This document shows positions 17,402 to 25,921 of a stretch of DNA of 64,000 bases, one piece after another; the stretch's first letter is position 1; each line of letters begins with the position of its first letter. Under the pieces are notes generated by a model. The model was not told the DNA's origin. It saw only the letters and a list, made by a program, of their open reading frames with translations, and made no database searches. Made by a program: the position numbers and the translations under genes. The DNA comes from Ferruginibacter sp. (lineage in GTDB: Bacteria > Bacteroidota > Bacteroidia > Chitinophagales > Chitinophagaceae). Location of the stretch: NCBI GenBank assembly GCA_013141115.1, contig JABFRP010000002.1, positions 1,104,647-1,168,646 on the forward strand, given 5' to 3'.

Positions 17402-17414
17402 CGGCCTACATTAC

Positions 17415-17804
17415 ATGAATATAAAATTAAACTGGGACGCTTTTGGTATTGGCACTTCGGTAGCCTGTGCAATACATTGTGCTTTACTGCCTGTGGTGGT
17501 AAGTACCTTACCCATTTTTGGCATTAACATCATTCATAATTCTTTTTTTGAGTGGGGGATGATTACGCTGGCTTTTGTGGTGGGTTGCTACTCTTTATAT
17601 CACGGCTACATTACCCATCATCGTTCTTATATTCCGGGTATTATTTTTTTGGCCGGGTTTATCTTTTTGGTATTAAAACAATTTTTTCATCAATTTGAAT
17701 ATTTGTTTTTAGCAATTGCTGTAATCCTTATTATTGCTGCACATTATTATAACTACAGGCTTTGCCAAAAAAGCAAATGTGCCTCACCTCACCATAAACA
17801 TTAA
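17415..17804 (+). CDS. MerC domain membrane protein
   Basis: From the ATG at 17415 the protein has 129 residues; a longer reading from 17355 would run through the promoter and is rejected. Four membrane segments are visible. The conserved start of the family is WDAFGIGTSVACAIHCALLPVV, with paired cysteines in the first helix, and the protein ends in a Cys/His-rich tail (CQKSKCASPHHKH). MerC proteins carry mercuric ions in mer operons, but chromosomal Bacteroidota copies usually stand outside mer operons and their metal is not known. Here it is divergent from SCO1, which makes copper a reasonable guess. Confidence 0.85.
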   Translation: MNIKLNWDAFGIGTSVACAIHCALLPVVVSTLPIFGINIIHNSFFEWGMITLAFVVGCYSLYHGYITHHRSYIPGIIFLAGFIFLVLKQFFHQFEYLFLAIAVILIIAAHYYNYRLCQKSKCASPHHKH

Positions 17805-17810
17805 AAGCTG

Positions 17811-17846
17811 GTTAATTGGTTTATCAGTTAATTGGTTAACTAGTTG
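17811..17846. repeat. GTTAATTGGTT tandem-like repeat
   Basis: GTTAATTGGTT occurs at 17811-17821 and 17827-17837, followed by a GTTAACTAGTT variant. A related stretch lies at 19284-19320. Both are downstream of plus-strand genes. Function unknown. Confidence 0.45.
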
Positions 17847-17899
17847 TAAAGCATTTACGGATCGGTAAGCTGTTTGTAAAAAAACATTATCTCTGGCTG

Positions 17900-18268
17900 T
17901 TATTTTATTTGCACCACACCCGTTTTATAAAGGTTAATGGCCTGTTGCAGAATAGTGTTGATAGTTTTTATCGGTAATTCCTTATCCGCATCAAACAATA
18001 TTATTTTCATACGGCTGCGTTTTTCAATAATTAAATCAGGATGGTTAAAATGTTTACCTTCTACAATGCCAATATAAGGCTGCTGCGTTTTTTTGTGTAC
18101 CCACAAATAGCAAAACATTTTTCCTTTGTAACAAAAAAAGGGCATGCCATATTTCCAGGCGCTGGTAATAGCTTTATCCTGTGCAAGAATAATTGCCTTT
18201 AACGCCAGTAAACAACTTTGCAGCGGCTCCTCTTTTTGCAGGTAAAAATTATCTGTATTGTTTAGCAT
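17900..18268 (-). CDS. DUF1801 domain protein
   Basis: A 122-residue soluble protein with the DUF1801 (YdhG-like) pattern: an early helix (LALKAIILAQD), the WKYGMPFFCYKGKMFCYLW core and a C-terminal helix. The family has a frataxin/YdhG-like fold and no settled function. It starts three bases after the stop of the effector-binding protein upstream, so the two form an operon. DUF1801 proteins are often found with GyrI-like effector-binding proteins, which fits. Confidence 0.8.
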   Translation of the reverse strand: MLNNTDNFYLQKEEPLQSCLLALKAIILAQDKAITSAWKYGMPFFCYKGKMFCYLWVHKKTQQPYIGIVEGKHFNHPDLIIEKRSRMKIILFDADKELPIKTINTILQQAINLYKTGVVQIK

Positions 18269-18271
18269 ATT

Positions 18272-18730
18272 TTATTTAACAGCTATAAATATATCAACTT
18301 CTGCATTCTCAGGGTTTTGTGCTTTTTCCCCATACACTTCAAAATCTGCAGTGTAACTTCTTTCAATAGTTAAATTCCAGATTTTTATCCATTCATCAAA
18401 AACAATTCCCTGTAAAAGGTTTCCTTTGGCAGTATGTTTAATATAATTTCCGCTTTTCACTAATTTTCCGGTCATCCCATCGGGAATACTATCTAAATTT
18501 TTTACCCGGCAACCCAATATCGTCGTGTAGGGTTGAGTATGATCTTTTTCATAATCGGTGTACATGCAGTACAGCGTATTATCAATTTTATTGGGAATTT
18601 TTTCCAGCACAGCTTCTGCCATAAACTTATTCCACAGTGCCGGAATATCAATACCCGATTGTCCGTTTTGGTTGCTGGTTTTTACTGCAATACCAATAAT
18701 AGCAAATGAATTGATCTTTTGGATGGTCAT
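18272..18730 (-). CDS. GyrI-like / integron-type effector-binding domain protein
   Basis: A 152-residue stand-alone effector-binding domain, without the AraC-type DNA-binding part. Visible blocks are the N-terminal FAIIGIAVKTS strand, LWNKFMAEAV, YCMYTDYEKDHTQPYTTILGCRV and the late VYGEKAQNPENAEVDIFIAV ending, in the order of the SOUL/GyrI superfamily (PF14526-like). Such domains bind small hydrophobic cations or act as hydrolases in some cases. First gene of a two-gene operon with the DUF1801 gene. Confidence 0.75.
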   Translation of the reverse strand: MTIQKINSFAIIGIAVKTSNQNGQSGIDIPALWNKFMAEAVLEKIPNKIDNTLYCMYTDYEKDHTQPYTTILGCRVKNLDSIPDGMTGKLVKSGNYIKHTAKGNLLQGIVFDEWIKIWNLTIERSYTADFEVYGEKAQNPENAEVDIFIAVK

Positions 18731-18862
18731 GTTTTATTTATTGAGCAGTAAAAGTAGGTGTGCTTTGTGACAACCTTATGTCAGCAGTGAAAGTGACATG
18801 GCATTAAAGTTTTACTGCGGTTTAAAATATGATTTTCTTAAATTGTACTAAAATCATCAGTA

Positions 18863-19291
18863 ATGAAAAAAATATTTTATTTACTCGTATTACTTTTTGT
18901 AATTAGCAATAATGCTGCTGCACAATCAAAAGATGAAACTATTATTAGAAATACATTGAATGAGCAGTTAGGAGCCTGGAATGCCGGAGATATTGAAAGG
19001 TTTATGCAAACCTATGCTAAAAGCGATTCGCTAATGTTTATTGGTAAAAGCGGTATTACTTATGGTTGGCAAAAAACAATGGACAATTATAAAAAAGGCT
19101 ATCCCGATACTGCGGCTATGGGTAAACTGGATTTTAATATTCTGGAGGTAAAGCGGCTTTCTGTAATGTATTTTTTTGTGGTAGGTAAATGGCATTTAAC
19201 AAGAAGCATTGGTGATGTTGGCGGCCATTTTACTTTGTTATTTAAAAAGGTGAAAAATAAATGGGTTATTGTGGCGGATCATAGTAGTTGA
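18863..19291 (+). CDS. Exported DUF4440 / NTF2-like protein
   Basis: A 142-residue protein with a signal peptide (1-20, ending AAAQ). The rest is one SnoaL/NTF2-like cone-shaped domain: IIRNTLNEQLGAWNAGDIERFMQTY at the start and VGKWHLTRSIGDVGGHFTLLFKKVKNKWVIVADHSS at the end. No catalytic residues can be named with confidence. A second exported member of the superfamily occurs at 62318-62761. Stands alone on the plus strand. Confidence 0.82.
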   Translation: MKKIFYLLVLLFVISNNAAAQSKDETIIRNTLNEQLGAWNAGDIERFMQTYAKSDSLMFIGKSGITYGWQKTMDNYKKGYPDTAAMGKLDFNILEVKRLSVMYFFVVGKWHLTRSIGDVGGHFTLLFKKVKNKWVIVADHSS

Positions 19292-19366
19292 TTAGTTTAT
19301 TAGTTAACTGGTTAATCAGGATTTGTATTTTTCCTCCCTAATTAACCAATAAAAAGATTAAGCCTG

Positions 19367-19756
19367 TTACGGATAAGTGGCCAGTTTTTTAAACAAATAT
19401 TTACTGCATAAAAAATAGGCCCCGGTTAAGCCTGCAGCAGATGCTGCAATATCGTTGTAATCGAAAGTGCGGCCAAAAATTGGTATCAGTTGCAACACTT
19501 CATTTATTATAAGCAAACAAAAACATACTGCACAAAACCATCTTAGTTGCTTATCCACATGCAGGTTAATGTATTTATTAAGCAACCAGTAACAACCTAA
19601 GGGCAATAAAAAAGCGCCCAGTAAATTAGGTGCAATACCCAGTAAATATTTTGCTGGCTGTGTAAAATGAATATAAGGCCGTAATGCAAATTTTATTATC
19701 CAGATAATAATTGTGCCTGTTATTACCGAATACTTACAAAATGATCTTAACATCAT
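19367..19756 (-). CDS. VanZ-like small membrane protein
   Basis: A 129-residue protein with four hydrophobic segments. The segment EVLQLIPIFGRTFDYNDIAASAAGLTGAY matches the VanZ pattern (Glu-x-x-Gln, then Arg-x-x-Asp-x-x-Asp, then Gly). VanZ-like proteins are found in many bacteria without a firmly known role. Start is one of two adjacent ATG codons (19756 or 19753). Confidence 0.6.
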   Translation of the reverse strand: MMLRSFCKYSVITGTIIIWIIKFALRPYIHFTQPAKYLLGIAPNLLGAFLLPLGCYWLLNKYINLHVDKQLRWFCAVCFCLLIINEVLQLIPIFGRTFDYNDIAASAAGLTGAYFLCSKYLFKKLATYP

Positions 19757-19854
19757 GCCTGTTGGGTTTATAAACTAAAAGTAGTTAAATTAAATAAGTA
19801 CCAGCCTACGTGTAAATGGGTATTTTGTGTTTAACGAAGGGGATCAGACAATAG

Positions 19855-20073
19855 TTACAATTTCCATTTGCGCCAAAGATGAACGATGAGCATAATAAAG
19901 CTACCAACAGAAAATACATAAAAAACATAATTTGTCCAGTCGGGCTTTGTTTCAAAAAAAGCAAAGTTTTTATAAAATCCAAAAAAAACATTCAGCAGCA
20001 TCCATAGCAATACTATTGCAATGGTATTTAATATCCGCACTAAAAATTCTCTTGTTTCATCTTCCATCCCCAT
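19855..20073 (-). CDS. Small two-helix membrane protein
   Basis: A 72-residue protein starting MGMEDETREFLVRIL, with two membrane segments (about 14-32 and 48-65) and a basic C-terminus (WRKWKL). A similar short protein seems widespread in Chitinophagaceae as I remember it, but it has no named function. The competing overlapping frame (19806-19991) lacks a plausible start. Flanked by the VanZ-like and GH25 genes on the same strand with small gaps. Confidence 0.65.
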   Translation of the reverse strand: MGMEDETREFLVRILNTIAIVLLWMLLNVFFGFYKNFAFFETKPDWTNYVFYVFSVGSFIMLIVHLWRKWKL

Positions 20074-20138
20074 AAAAATAGGATTAAAAGTTTATTACAA
20101 GTTCGTAATTAAGCGCTGAATTAAAAAAGAGGTTATAA

Positions 20139-20903
20139 TTATTTTAAAAGCAGGTTTTTAAAATCGGTACTGTCGCCATTAAAGGCATTAAAGTCCACAT
20201 AGGCATCAATGCCGTTTACTCTTCCGGCTTCGTTATGCTGCCAAAAAAGCCATTTGCGTTTTATCCGGGGTTTATCTTTTACCATATAGTGTGCAACCCA
20301 AAGCGGGTAATCATCAAACTTGCCGGCTAAAAAGTTTTCGTAAAAATCTACATTGGTATAAATGATGGGCTTTACTTTGTATTGCTTTTCTACCATCAGC
20401 AACCAATCTTTTGCCCGTTGTTGTATATCTGCTGCCGAGGCGCCATTGGTTTGTTCAATATCTAAAACGGGTGGCATATCGCCTTTTTCCAGCAATACAG
20501 TTTCTATAAAATTTTGTGCCTGGGCTTTTCCGCTTTTGCTGCTGATAAAAAAATGATAAGCCCCTCTTGTAATTTTTGCTTCTTTGGCTTTAAACCAGTT
20601 TCTTCTGTAAATATTATCGGTATTGCTTAGCCCTTCGGTGGCTTTAATAAATGCAAACCCGATCTTTACATTTTTATCCTGCATGGTTTTTACAGCGGCC
20701 CAGTCAATAGCTGCCTGGTGATGGCTTACATCAATACCATGAATATCATAATTTACAGGGATGGGAATACCAAATGCCGGGTAACGAACAAACTTTGGTT
20801 GATTAAGATAATTGCTGATTAAATAAATGGCTAAGGCCGCAGCCGACAGGTATATAACGGATAAAGTAATTACTCTTAAAACAGTTGTCTTCTTTTTTGC
20901 CAC
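20139..20903 (-). CDS. GH25 lysozyme-like muramidase
   Basis: A 254-residue enzyme with an N-terminal membrane anchor or signal (about 9-28) and a GH25 TIM-like barrel. Family blocks are GIDVSHHQAAIDW, FAFIKATEG, RGAYHFF and the acidic pair in PVLDIEQ. It should cleave the beta-1,4 bond between MurNAc and GlcNAc in peptidoglycan, facing the periplasm. The start codon is GTG at 20903; the minus-strand sequence just upstream holds a TACTTTGCGGC promoter-like word about 20 bases away, supporting this start. Probably has a role in the cell's own wall or in attacking other bacteria. Confidence 0.9.
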   Translation of the reverse strand: MAKKKTTVLRVITLSVIYLSAAALAIYLISNYLNQPKFVRYPAFGIPIPVNYDIHGIDVSHHQAAIDWAAVKTMQDKNVKIGFAFIKATEGLSNTDNIYRRNWFKAKEAKITRGAYHFFISSKSGKAQAQNFIETVLLEKGDMPPVLDIEQTNGASAADIQQRAKDWLLMVEKQYKVKPIIYTNVDFYENFLAGKFDDYPLWVAHYMVKDKPRIKRKWLFWQHNEAGRVNGIDAYVDFNAFNGDSTDFKNLLLK

Positions 20904-21018
20904 AGCTTTATTGATTGCCGCAAAGTACAGTAATGTTACCCAATAAAGAAAATCGTTTTATGGCTAATTACTTAGATTAACACAAATTATACTTTTTACT
21001 GCAAAAAATTCATCGGTA

Positions 21019-22977
21019 TTACTTCAATAATTTTTTAAGATACTTAAAATTATTCCCGCTTTTTATCTGCAAATTATATTCGCCTGCAGGTAAATGCTGC
21101 GATGGAATTTCCAAATACTCCGACCCATTGGTAAGTGTTACATTTCGGGTGTATACCAGCTGCCCGATGGCATTGTATAAATTTATGCTAGCTGTGGGTG
21201 TTGCAAAATTTCTTAAGTAAATATAAAATTGCTCCCGTATAGGATTAGGAAATACCTGCACTGTATTTTGTGTACCGGTATTATCTGCCACTTTTATTGC
21301 AGTATTATTTCTGGATAATAACCAATACTCCGGATCGATAAAAACGCTATCAGCAACAAAGCCCAGCTTGTTTATAAACACTTCGCCATTGGTTTTATTA
21401 TCTACCACTATTGTTTTTTCCTGCGTAGCATTTTTTAATTTTAATGCCACCGGCATTTCAAAAAAGTTTACCGAAGGATGAGAGGTGGTTTGGCTCATTT
21501 TTATCCGCACATAGTTACTGCCAATGGGTGTCCACTCTACTTTATAAGTTGGATGGCCCTGACCTGTATACCAATCTTTAAAAAATTCGGTAAGATCTTG
21601 TTTGCTTTCCTGTTCTAAATGTTTTTTTAAATCAGCTGTTCTTGCAAAGCCGTAAATAACAGCGGGGTCTTTTTGATAATTTCTTATTGCCCTGAAGAAG
21701 ACGGAATCTCCCAGTTTCCACCGTAACATGTATAGCAAATACGATCCTTTACCGTAAGTTAACCTGTTGCTGAATATTCTTCCCACATTGGTAGTATCAT
21801 CTACTTTTACCGAACCATCGGGTTGCGATGTAATATATTCCACATCATCTTTTCTAAGTGATAATCTGTATTGCGGATAAAATTTTTCAAAATACAACGC
21901 AGTAAGTTGTGTGGCAAATCCTTCGTTCAACCAAATATCTTCCCAGCTGCCGCAGGTTATTTTATCGCCAAACCACTGGTGTGCCAACTCATGCACGGTA
22001 AGGTAATTTACAATGGATACTACAAATGAAGCGGTTTGATGCTCCATACCACCGCCCCAACCAAACTGTACATGTCCGTATTTTTCTTTTATAAAAGGAT
22101 AATCGCCAAACAGGCCATTAAAATATTGCATGGCATCCAGCACTGCCTGTGTACCATTTTGAAACGAGGTTAAACTTTCGGGATAGCAATACGTTTGCAT
22201 GGGCAAATTGGTGCTACCCAGCTGAACAGCATTATTAAACACCACATAATTGGTAACTGCAAAACACATTAAATAAGAGGCAATGGGATAACGATGTTTC
22301 CAGTGTGCTACTTTTTTAGTGCCACCTGCAATTAATATTTCGCTTTGCAGCAAACCATTACTTGCCGCTTTGTATTGCGATGGTGCGGTAACCATAATAT
22401 CGATAGAATCTGCTTTATCATCCAATCCATTTTTACATGGCCACCAATCACGGCTGCCATAAGGTTCGCTAAGGCTCCACATTACGGGTGTACCCGAATG
22501 TGTGCTTTGTATAAACGAACCAAAGCCTGTGTTTGGAGGCACGCCCTGGTAATAAATACTAACCGAATCAAAAGTGCCGGCATTTACTGTTGCCGGAAAA
22601 TCTATTTGTAATATGTTGTTGGTATGTTGTTTTAAAAGGGTAACATTTCGTTGCTTAACACTATCTGCTACCAACGGGCTCATCAAATCTAAAGAGATAG
22701 AATTACCGGTGGCTGTAACAGTATAATAAACGGTAATTTTTCCTTTAATAAAACGTATGGCGGGGTCAACCTCCCATTCGCAACGGTAATATTTAGCATC
22801 AAAGTTTGACACTGCATTTATAATATTCTCAGTACCCGTATTTCCGGTTGGGCCAAGCCTTGCATGCCGCAACTGTTCGGCAAGGGCTATCTCTTTTACC
22901 TGGTTGCGCAAACCAACAGGCGGCTGTGCTGCAGCCTTAAAAATGAGGCATAAAAAAAACATTGTAATAAAACGCAT
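21019..22977 (-). CDS. M1 family metallopeptidase with T9SS type A sorting domain
   Basis: A 652-residue exported aminopeptidase-like protein. Residues 1-17 are a signal peptide. The gluzincin motif HELAHQ is at 329-334 with the third zinc ligand at about E352 (NEGFAT). The GxMEN-type loop appears as GGGMEHQT. Residues about 575-652 form the C-terminal type A sorting domain (VFPNPIREQFYI start, GEYNLQIKSGNNFKYLKKLLK end), so the protein is sent out by the type IX secretion system and is secreted or held at the surface. Monocistronic. Confidence 0.93.
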   Translation of the reverse strand: MRFITMFFLCLIFKAAAQPPVGLRNQVKEIALAEQLRHARLGPTGNTGTENIINAVSNFDAKYYRCEWEVDPAIRFIKGKITVYYTVTATGNSISLDLMSPLVADSVKQRNVTLLKQHTNNILQIDFPATVNAGTFDSVSIYYQGVPPNTGFGSFIQSTHSGTPVMWSLSEPYGSRDWWPCKNGLDDKADSIDIMVTAPSQYKAASNGLLQSEILIAGGTKKVAHWKHRYPIASYLMCFAVTNYVVFNNAVQLGSTNLPMQTYCYPESLTSFQNGTQAVLDAMQYFNGLFGDYPFIKEKYGHVQFGWGGGMEHQTASFVVSIVNYLTVHELAHQWFGDKITCGSWEDIWLNEGFATQLTALYFEKFYPQYRLSLRKDDVEYITSQPDGSVKVDDTTNVGRIFSNRLTYGKGSYLLYMLRWKLGDSVFFRAIRNYQKDPAVIYGFARTADLKKHLEQESKQDLTEFFKDWYTGQGHPTYKVEWTPIGSNYVRIKMSQTTSHPSVNFFEMPVALKLKNATQEKTIVVDNKTNGEVFINKLGFVADSVFIDPEYWLLSRNNTAIKVADNTGTQNTVQVFPNPIREQFYIYLRNFATPTASINLYNAIGQLVYTRNVTLTNGSEYLEIPSQHLPAGEYNLQIKSGNNFKYLKKLLK

Positions 22978-23113
22978 ATATAATACAGTTAAGCAGTAAT
23001 AACAAAGATTTATAAAGGTCTTAAAGTTTTGTGAACGGGCAATAAAGGGTTTACTGCTCCGTTTTAAATATTCCCGTTTTAATTAACGCAATCCGTACGT
23101 AATTATTTCAAAT

Positions 23114-24031
23114 ATGATAAAAAGAAGTCGTTTCGTTGGCAGCATTTCCGGCATTACATTTTTACTTATTGGCATGGCCTTTATACCGGCTAAAGCACAG
23201 GTTAAAAAAGACAGCCCCAAAAAATCATTACTGGCCAAGCTGGGTACAAAAGAAACACCAACAGTTGTATTAAAAGAAGCCAATGTGGTTTATCCCGATC
23301 TGTTATGTGGTAACGAAGAACAATCACTTGATTATATCGAAAAATTTTCTACCAACAGAAGAGATTATTTAATTCGCACTTACAACAAAGGCAAAAAATT
23401 CTTCCCAAAAGTTGCAGCCATTTTAAGTAAACATCATTTACCGCACGAGTTTAAGGTTTTACTGGCTTTAGAAAGTGCTTTTAATGGCAATGCTGTTTCC
23501 CGTGCCGGTGCTGTAGGCTACTGGCAAATAATGGACGAGGTAGCTAAAGAGTACGGTTTAAAATATGCGCCGCAATTAAGTGCTGCCGAAAAAAAGAGAG
23601 AATTAAAACTGGCAAAAACGCTTGCTAAAAAGGGCAATAAAAAAGTAAAAAAAGTTATTGTAAAAGATGACAGAAAGAATTTTAATAAATCAACTTATAC
23701 AGCAGCCCGCTATTTAAAAGATCGTTGCCGCAATTTGGATAATGATTATTTATTGGTAGTAGCCAGTTACAACTGTGGCGTGGGCAATGTTTGGGAAGCG
23801 ATGAAAAAAACCGGCAAAACCAACCCTACTTTTTGGGATGTAAAAAGTTATTTACCTGCCGAAACCAGGAGTTATGTAATGAATTTTATTGCACTGAATG
23901 TAGTGTTTAATAATTACGAAAAATTTGCCAGCAATACGCTTAACTTTAAACCTATCACTGCCAAAGCAGATAATTTTGAAGAGAATATGACGGAGGAAAT
24001 GGGAGAGCCAACTTCATTGAATAATAAGTAA
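23114..24031 (+). CDS. Exported lytic transglycosylase (SLT/MltD-like)
   Basis: A 305-residue protein with a signal peptide (about 1-26, KAQ end). The transglycosylase domain spans about 100-270: the catalytic glutamate is in LLALESAFN, followed by SRAGAVGYWQIM, and later the YTAARYL and VVASYNCGVGNV motifs. A Lys-rich insertion lies between the two halves (about 155-195). It cleaves peptidoglycan with formation of 1,6-anhydro-MurNAc. No LysM domain is present. A hairpin terminator follows. Confidence 0.92.
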   Translation: MIKRSRFVGSISGITFLLIGMAFIPAKAQVKKDSPKKSLLAKLGTKETPTVVLKEANVVYPDLLCGNEEQSLDYIEKFSTNRRDYLIRTYNKGKKFFPKVAAILSKHHLPHEFKVLLALESAFNGNAVSRAGAVGYWQIMDEVAKEYGLKYAPQLSAAEKKRELKLAKTLAKKGNKKVKKVIVKDDRKNFNKSTYTAARYLKDRCRNLDNDYLLVVASYNCGVGNVWEAMKKTGKTNPTFWDVKSYLPAETRSYVMNFIALNVVFNNYEKFASNTLNFKPITAKADNFEENMTEEMGEPTSLNNK

Positions 24032-24055
24032 TTATTTAAATGCTATAATTTTTTG

Positions 24056-24082
24056 AACCAGTACATTTGTACTGGTTTTTTA
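24056..24082 (+). terminator. Terminator after the lytic transglycosylase gene
   Basis: AACCAGTAC (24056-24064) pairs with GTACTGGTT (24069-24077) around ATTT, followed by a T-run. Confidence 0.75.
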
Positions 24083-24095
24083 TTTATAATTTTTT

Positions 24096-24827
24096 ATGGG
24101 AAGAAAAATATTAATTGGCTTTGGTATATGCTGCGGTATAATAACTGTGCTATGGATTGTTGCCCGTGTTACAGGCATGTTGTTGTTTTACAATATTCCC
24201 ACACCTGCTAATGAGCCAACCATAAAACAAGGCGATAAGGTTTTTACAACTAATCTAAAGCAGGCAAAACCTTACCAATTTATTGCCTTTAAAAGTAAAT
24301 ACCAGGATTCTGTAATGTCCACATACATGGAAAATTATGAAGCCGGTGCCATTTATTTATACCGCCTTTGCGGCACCCCCGGCGATATTTTGGAAATGAA
24401 AAACGGGATCTTATTTGTAAACAATAAAAATTTTGATGAGGAATTAAACTTAAATAACCAGTTTAAAATAAGTAATACAGATGTAGCAAAGATTGAAGAA
24501 GCAGATATAGCTGGTACGGAAGATCAAAATCCAATTATAATGAACGACGGCGATTACGCAATTGTAACTTTTGAAAAAACGCTTATAAAAAAATACCAGT
24601 CAAAAATCAAACTTACTCCTTTCATAATAGAAGACACCAGCACTATGTCGGGCACTTTTAAATGGTTTGATAAAAACTCTACCTGGACTGCGGATAATTT
24701 TGGCCCCTTAAAAATACCTTCTGGTTGTTATTTTGCTTTAGGCGATAACAGGCATAATGCTATGGATTCAAGATATACCGGTTTTATTAAAGCAGCTGAT
24801 ATTAAAGGAGTGGTTTTAAACAAATAA
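24096..24827 (+). CDS. Signal peptidase I (S26) homologue lacking the Ser/Lys dyad
   Basis: A 243-residue inner-membrane protein with one N-terminal membrane helix (about 5-32) and an S26-type periplasmic domain. Box B, normally P-S-x-S-M-x-P-T, reads IPTPANEPTIKQGD, so the nucleophile Ser is Ala38. Box D, normally Y-x-K-R-x-x-G-x-PGD, reads YLYRLCGTPGD, so the general-base Lys is Tyr89. Box E is intact (GDNRHNAMDSRY, 216-227). The fold is thus kept but the known catalytic pair is gone. It is probably a pseudoenzyme or has other chemistry. It heads a five-gene plus-strand cluster with the radical SAM gene next. Confidence 0.85.
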   Translation: MGRKILIGFGICCGIITVLWIVARVTGMLLFYNIPTPANEPTIKQGDKVFTTNLKQAKPYQFIAFKSKYQDSVMSTYMENYEAGAIYLYRLCGTPGDILEMKNGILFVNNKNFDEELNLNNQFKISNTDVAKIEEADIAGTEDQNPIIMNDGDYAIVTFEKTLIKKYQSKIKLTPFIIEDTSTMSGTFKWFDKNSTWTADNFGPLKIPSGCYFALGDNRHNAMDSRYTGFIKAADIKGVVLNK

Positions 24828-24840
24828 CTCTCAATCAACT

Positions 24841-24848
24841 TACCTTTG
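24841..24848 (+). promoter_or_regulatory. -7-like element before the radical SAM gene
   Basis: TACCTTTG matches TAnnTTTG and ends four bases before the ATG at 24853. If used, the mRNA would be nearly leaderless. The -33 region is poor. Confidence 0.35.
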
Positions 24849-24852
24849 CGCC

Positions 24853-25884
24853 ATGCCGCAGTTTAACTGGAATGATAGTACCAATTTATTAAGTAAGCTT
24901 ACCCCCCGGCGTTTTTTTAATGGCATTAAAGTACTCAGCAGTTTTTATATCAGCCGTTTATTAAATAAGCCGGTGCAATGGGGCTACCCGGTTTCCATTT
25001 CTTTTGAGCCTACTACCAGTTGCAACCTCCGCTGCCCCGAGTGCCCCAGTGGTTTGCGCCAGTTTACAAGGCCTACCGGTATGTTGCAAAAAGATTTTTT
25101 CAGAGATACCATTGATGATATTTATAAAGAATTACTGTACCTCATCTTTTATTTTCAGGGTGAGCCTTATTTGAATCCTGATTTTTTAGAGATGGTAAAA
25201 TACGCTTCTTCCAAAGGCATTTATACCGCCACCAGTACCAATGCACATTATTTAACTGATGATAATGCAAAGCGTACCGTGGAAAGTGGTTTAGACAGGC
25301 TGATCATTTCTATTGATGGCACTACACAGGATGTGTACCAGCAATACCGTGTGGGTGGCAATATTGATAAAGTAATTGAAGGGGCAAAAAATATTGTAAA
25401 ATGGAAAAAAGCACTGAACAGTAAAACACCTTTTGTATTCTTTCAGTTTTTAGTGGTAAAACCAAATGAGCACCAGGTAGAAGATATTAAACGTTTGGCT
25501 AAAGAAGTAGGTGTAGATGAAGTGCGTTTTAAAACAGCACAGGTATATGATTATGAAAATGATCCCAACAATCTTATTCCCACAACAGATAAGTTTAGCC
25601 GCTATAAAAAAAATGCAGATGGCTCTTACACTGCAAAAAACAAACTGGCCAACCGCTGCTGGAAGCTGCAGCATGCCAATGTAATTACCTGGGATGGATT
25701 GGTGGTGCCTTGTTGCTTTGATAAAGATGCCCTGCACCAGCTGGGCAATTTAAAAACCCAATCTTTTAAAGAGATATGGAATAATGATAATTACAAACAA
25801 TTTAGAACAGAGCTGATGAAGAGCCGTAAAAATATTGATATATGCGCCAATTGCAGCGAAGGGGCATCGGTTTGGAAAGATTAA
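24853..25884 (+). CDS. Radical SAM/SPASM domain protein
   Basis: A 343-residue protein. The radical SAM iron-sulfur motif is C57-x3-C61-x2-C64 within TTSCNLRCPECPSG. A TIM-like partial barrel follows to about residue 260. The C-terminal SPASM part has cysteines at NRCWKLQ, VPCCFDKD and DICANCSEG, enough for an auxiliary cluster. SPASM proteins modify peptides or sugars, or mature enzymes; the substrate here is unknown. No small precursor peptide gene was found beside it. It lies between the S26-like gene (25 bases) and the AI-2E transporter gene (37 bases). Confidence 0.9.
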   Translation: MPQFNWNDSTNLLSKLTPRRFFNGIKVLSSFYISRLLNKPVQWGYPVSISFEPTTSCNLRCPECPSGLRQFTRPTGMLQKDFFRDTIDDIYKELLYLIFYFQGEPYLNPDFLEMVKYASSKGIYTATSTNAHYLTDDNAKRTVESGLDRLIISIDGTTQDVYQQYRVGGNIDKVIEGAKNIVKWKKALNSKTPFVFFQFLVVKPNEHQVEDIKRLAKEVGVDEVRFKTAQVYDYENDPNNLIPTTDKFSRYKKNADGSYTAKNKLANRCWKLQHANVITWDGLVVPCCFDKDALHQLGNLKTQSFKEIWNNDNYKQFRTELMKSRKNIDICANCSEGASVWKD

Positions 25885-25921
25885 AAAACACTTATTTTAA
25901 AATATTAAACTGCGTTAACTT

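Noticed and set aside
19806..19991. Hydrophobic frame overlapping the small two-helix protein
   Set aside because: It lies in another frame of the 72-residue gene, starts inside it and ends in unrelated sequence.
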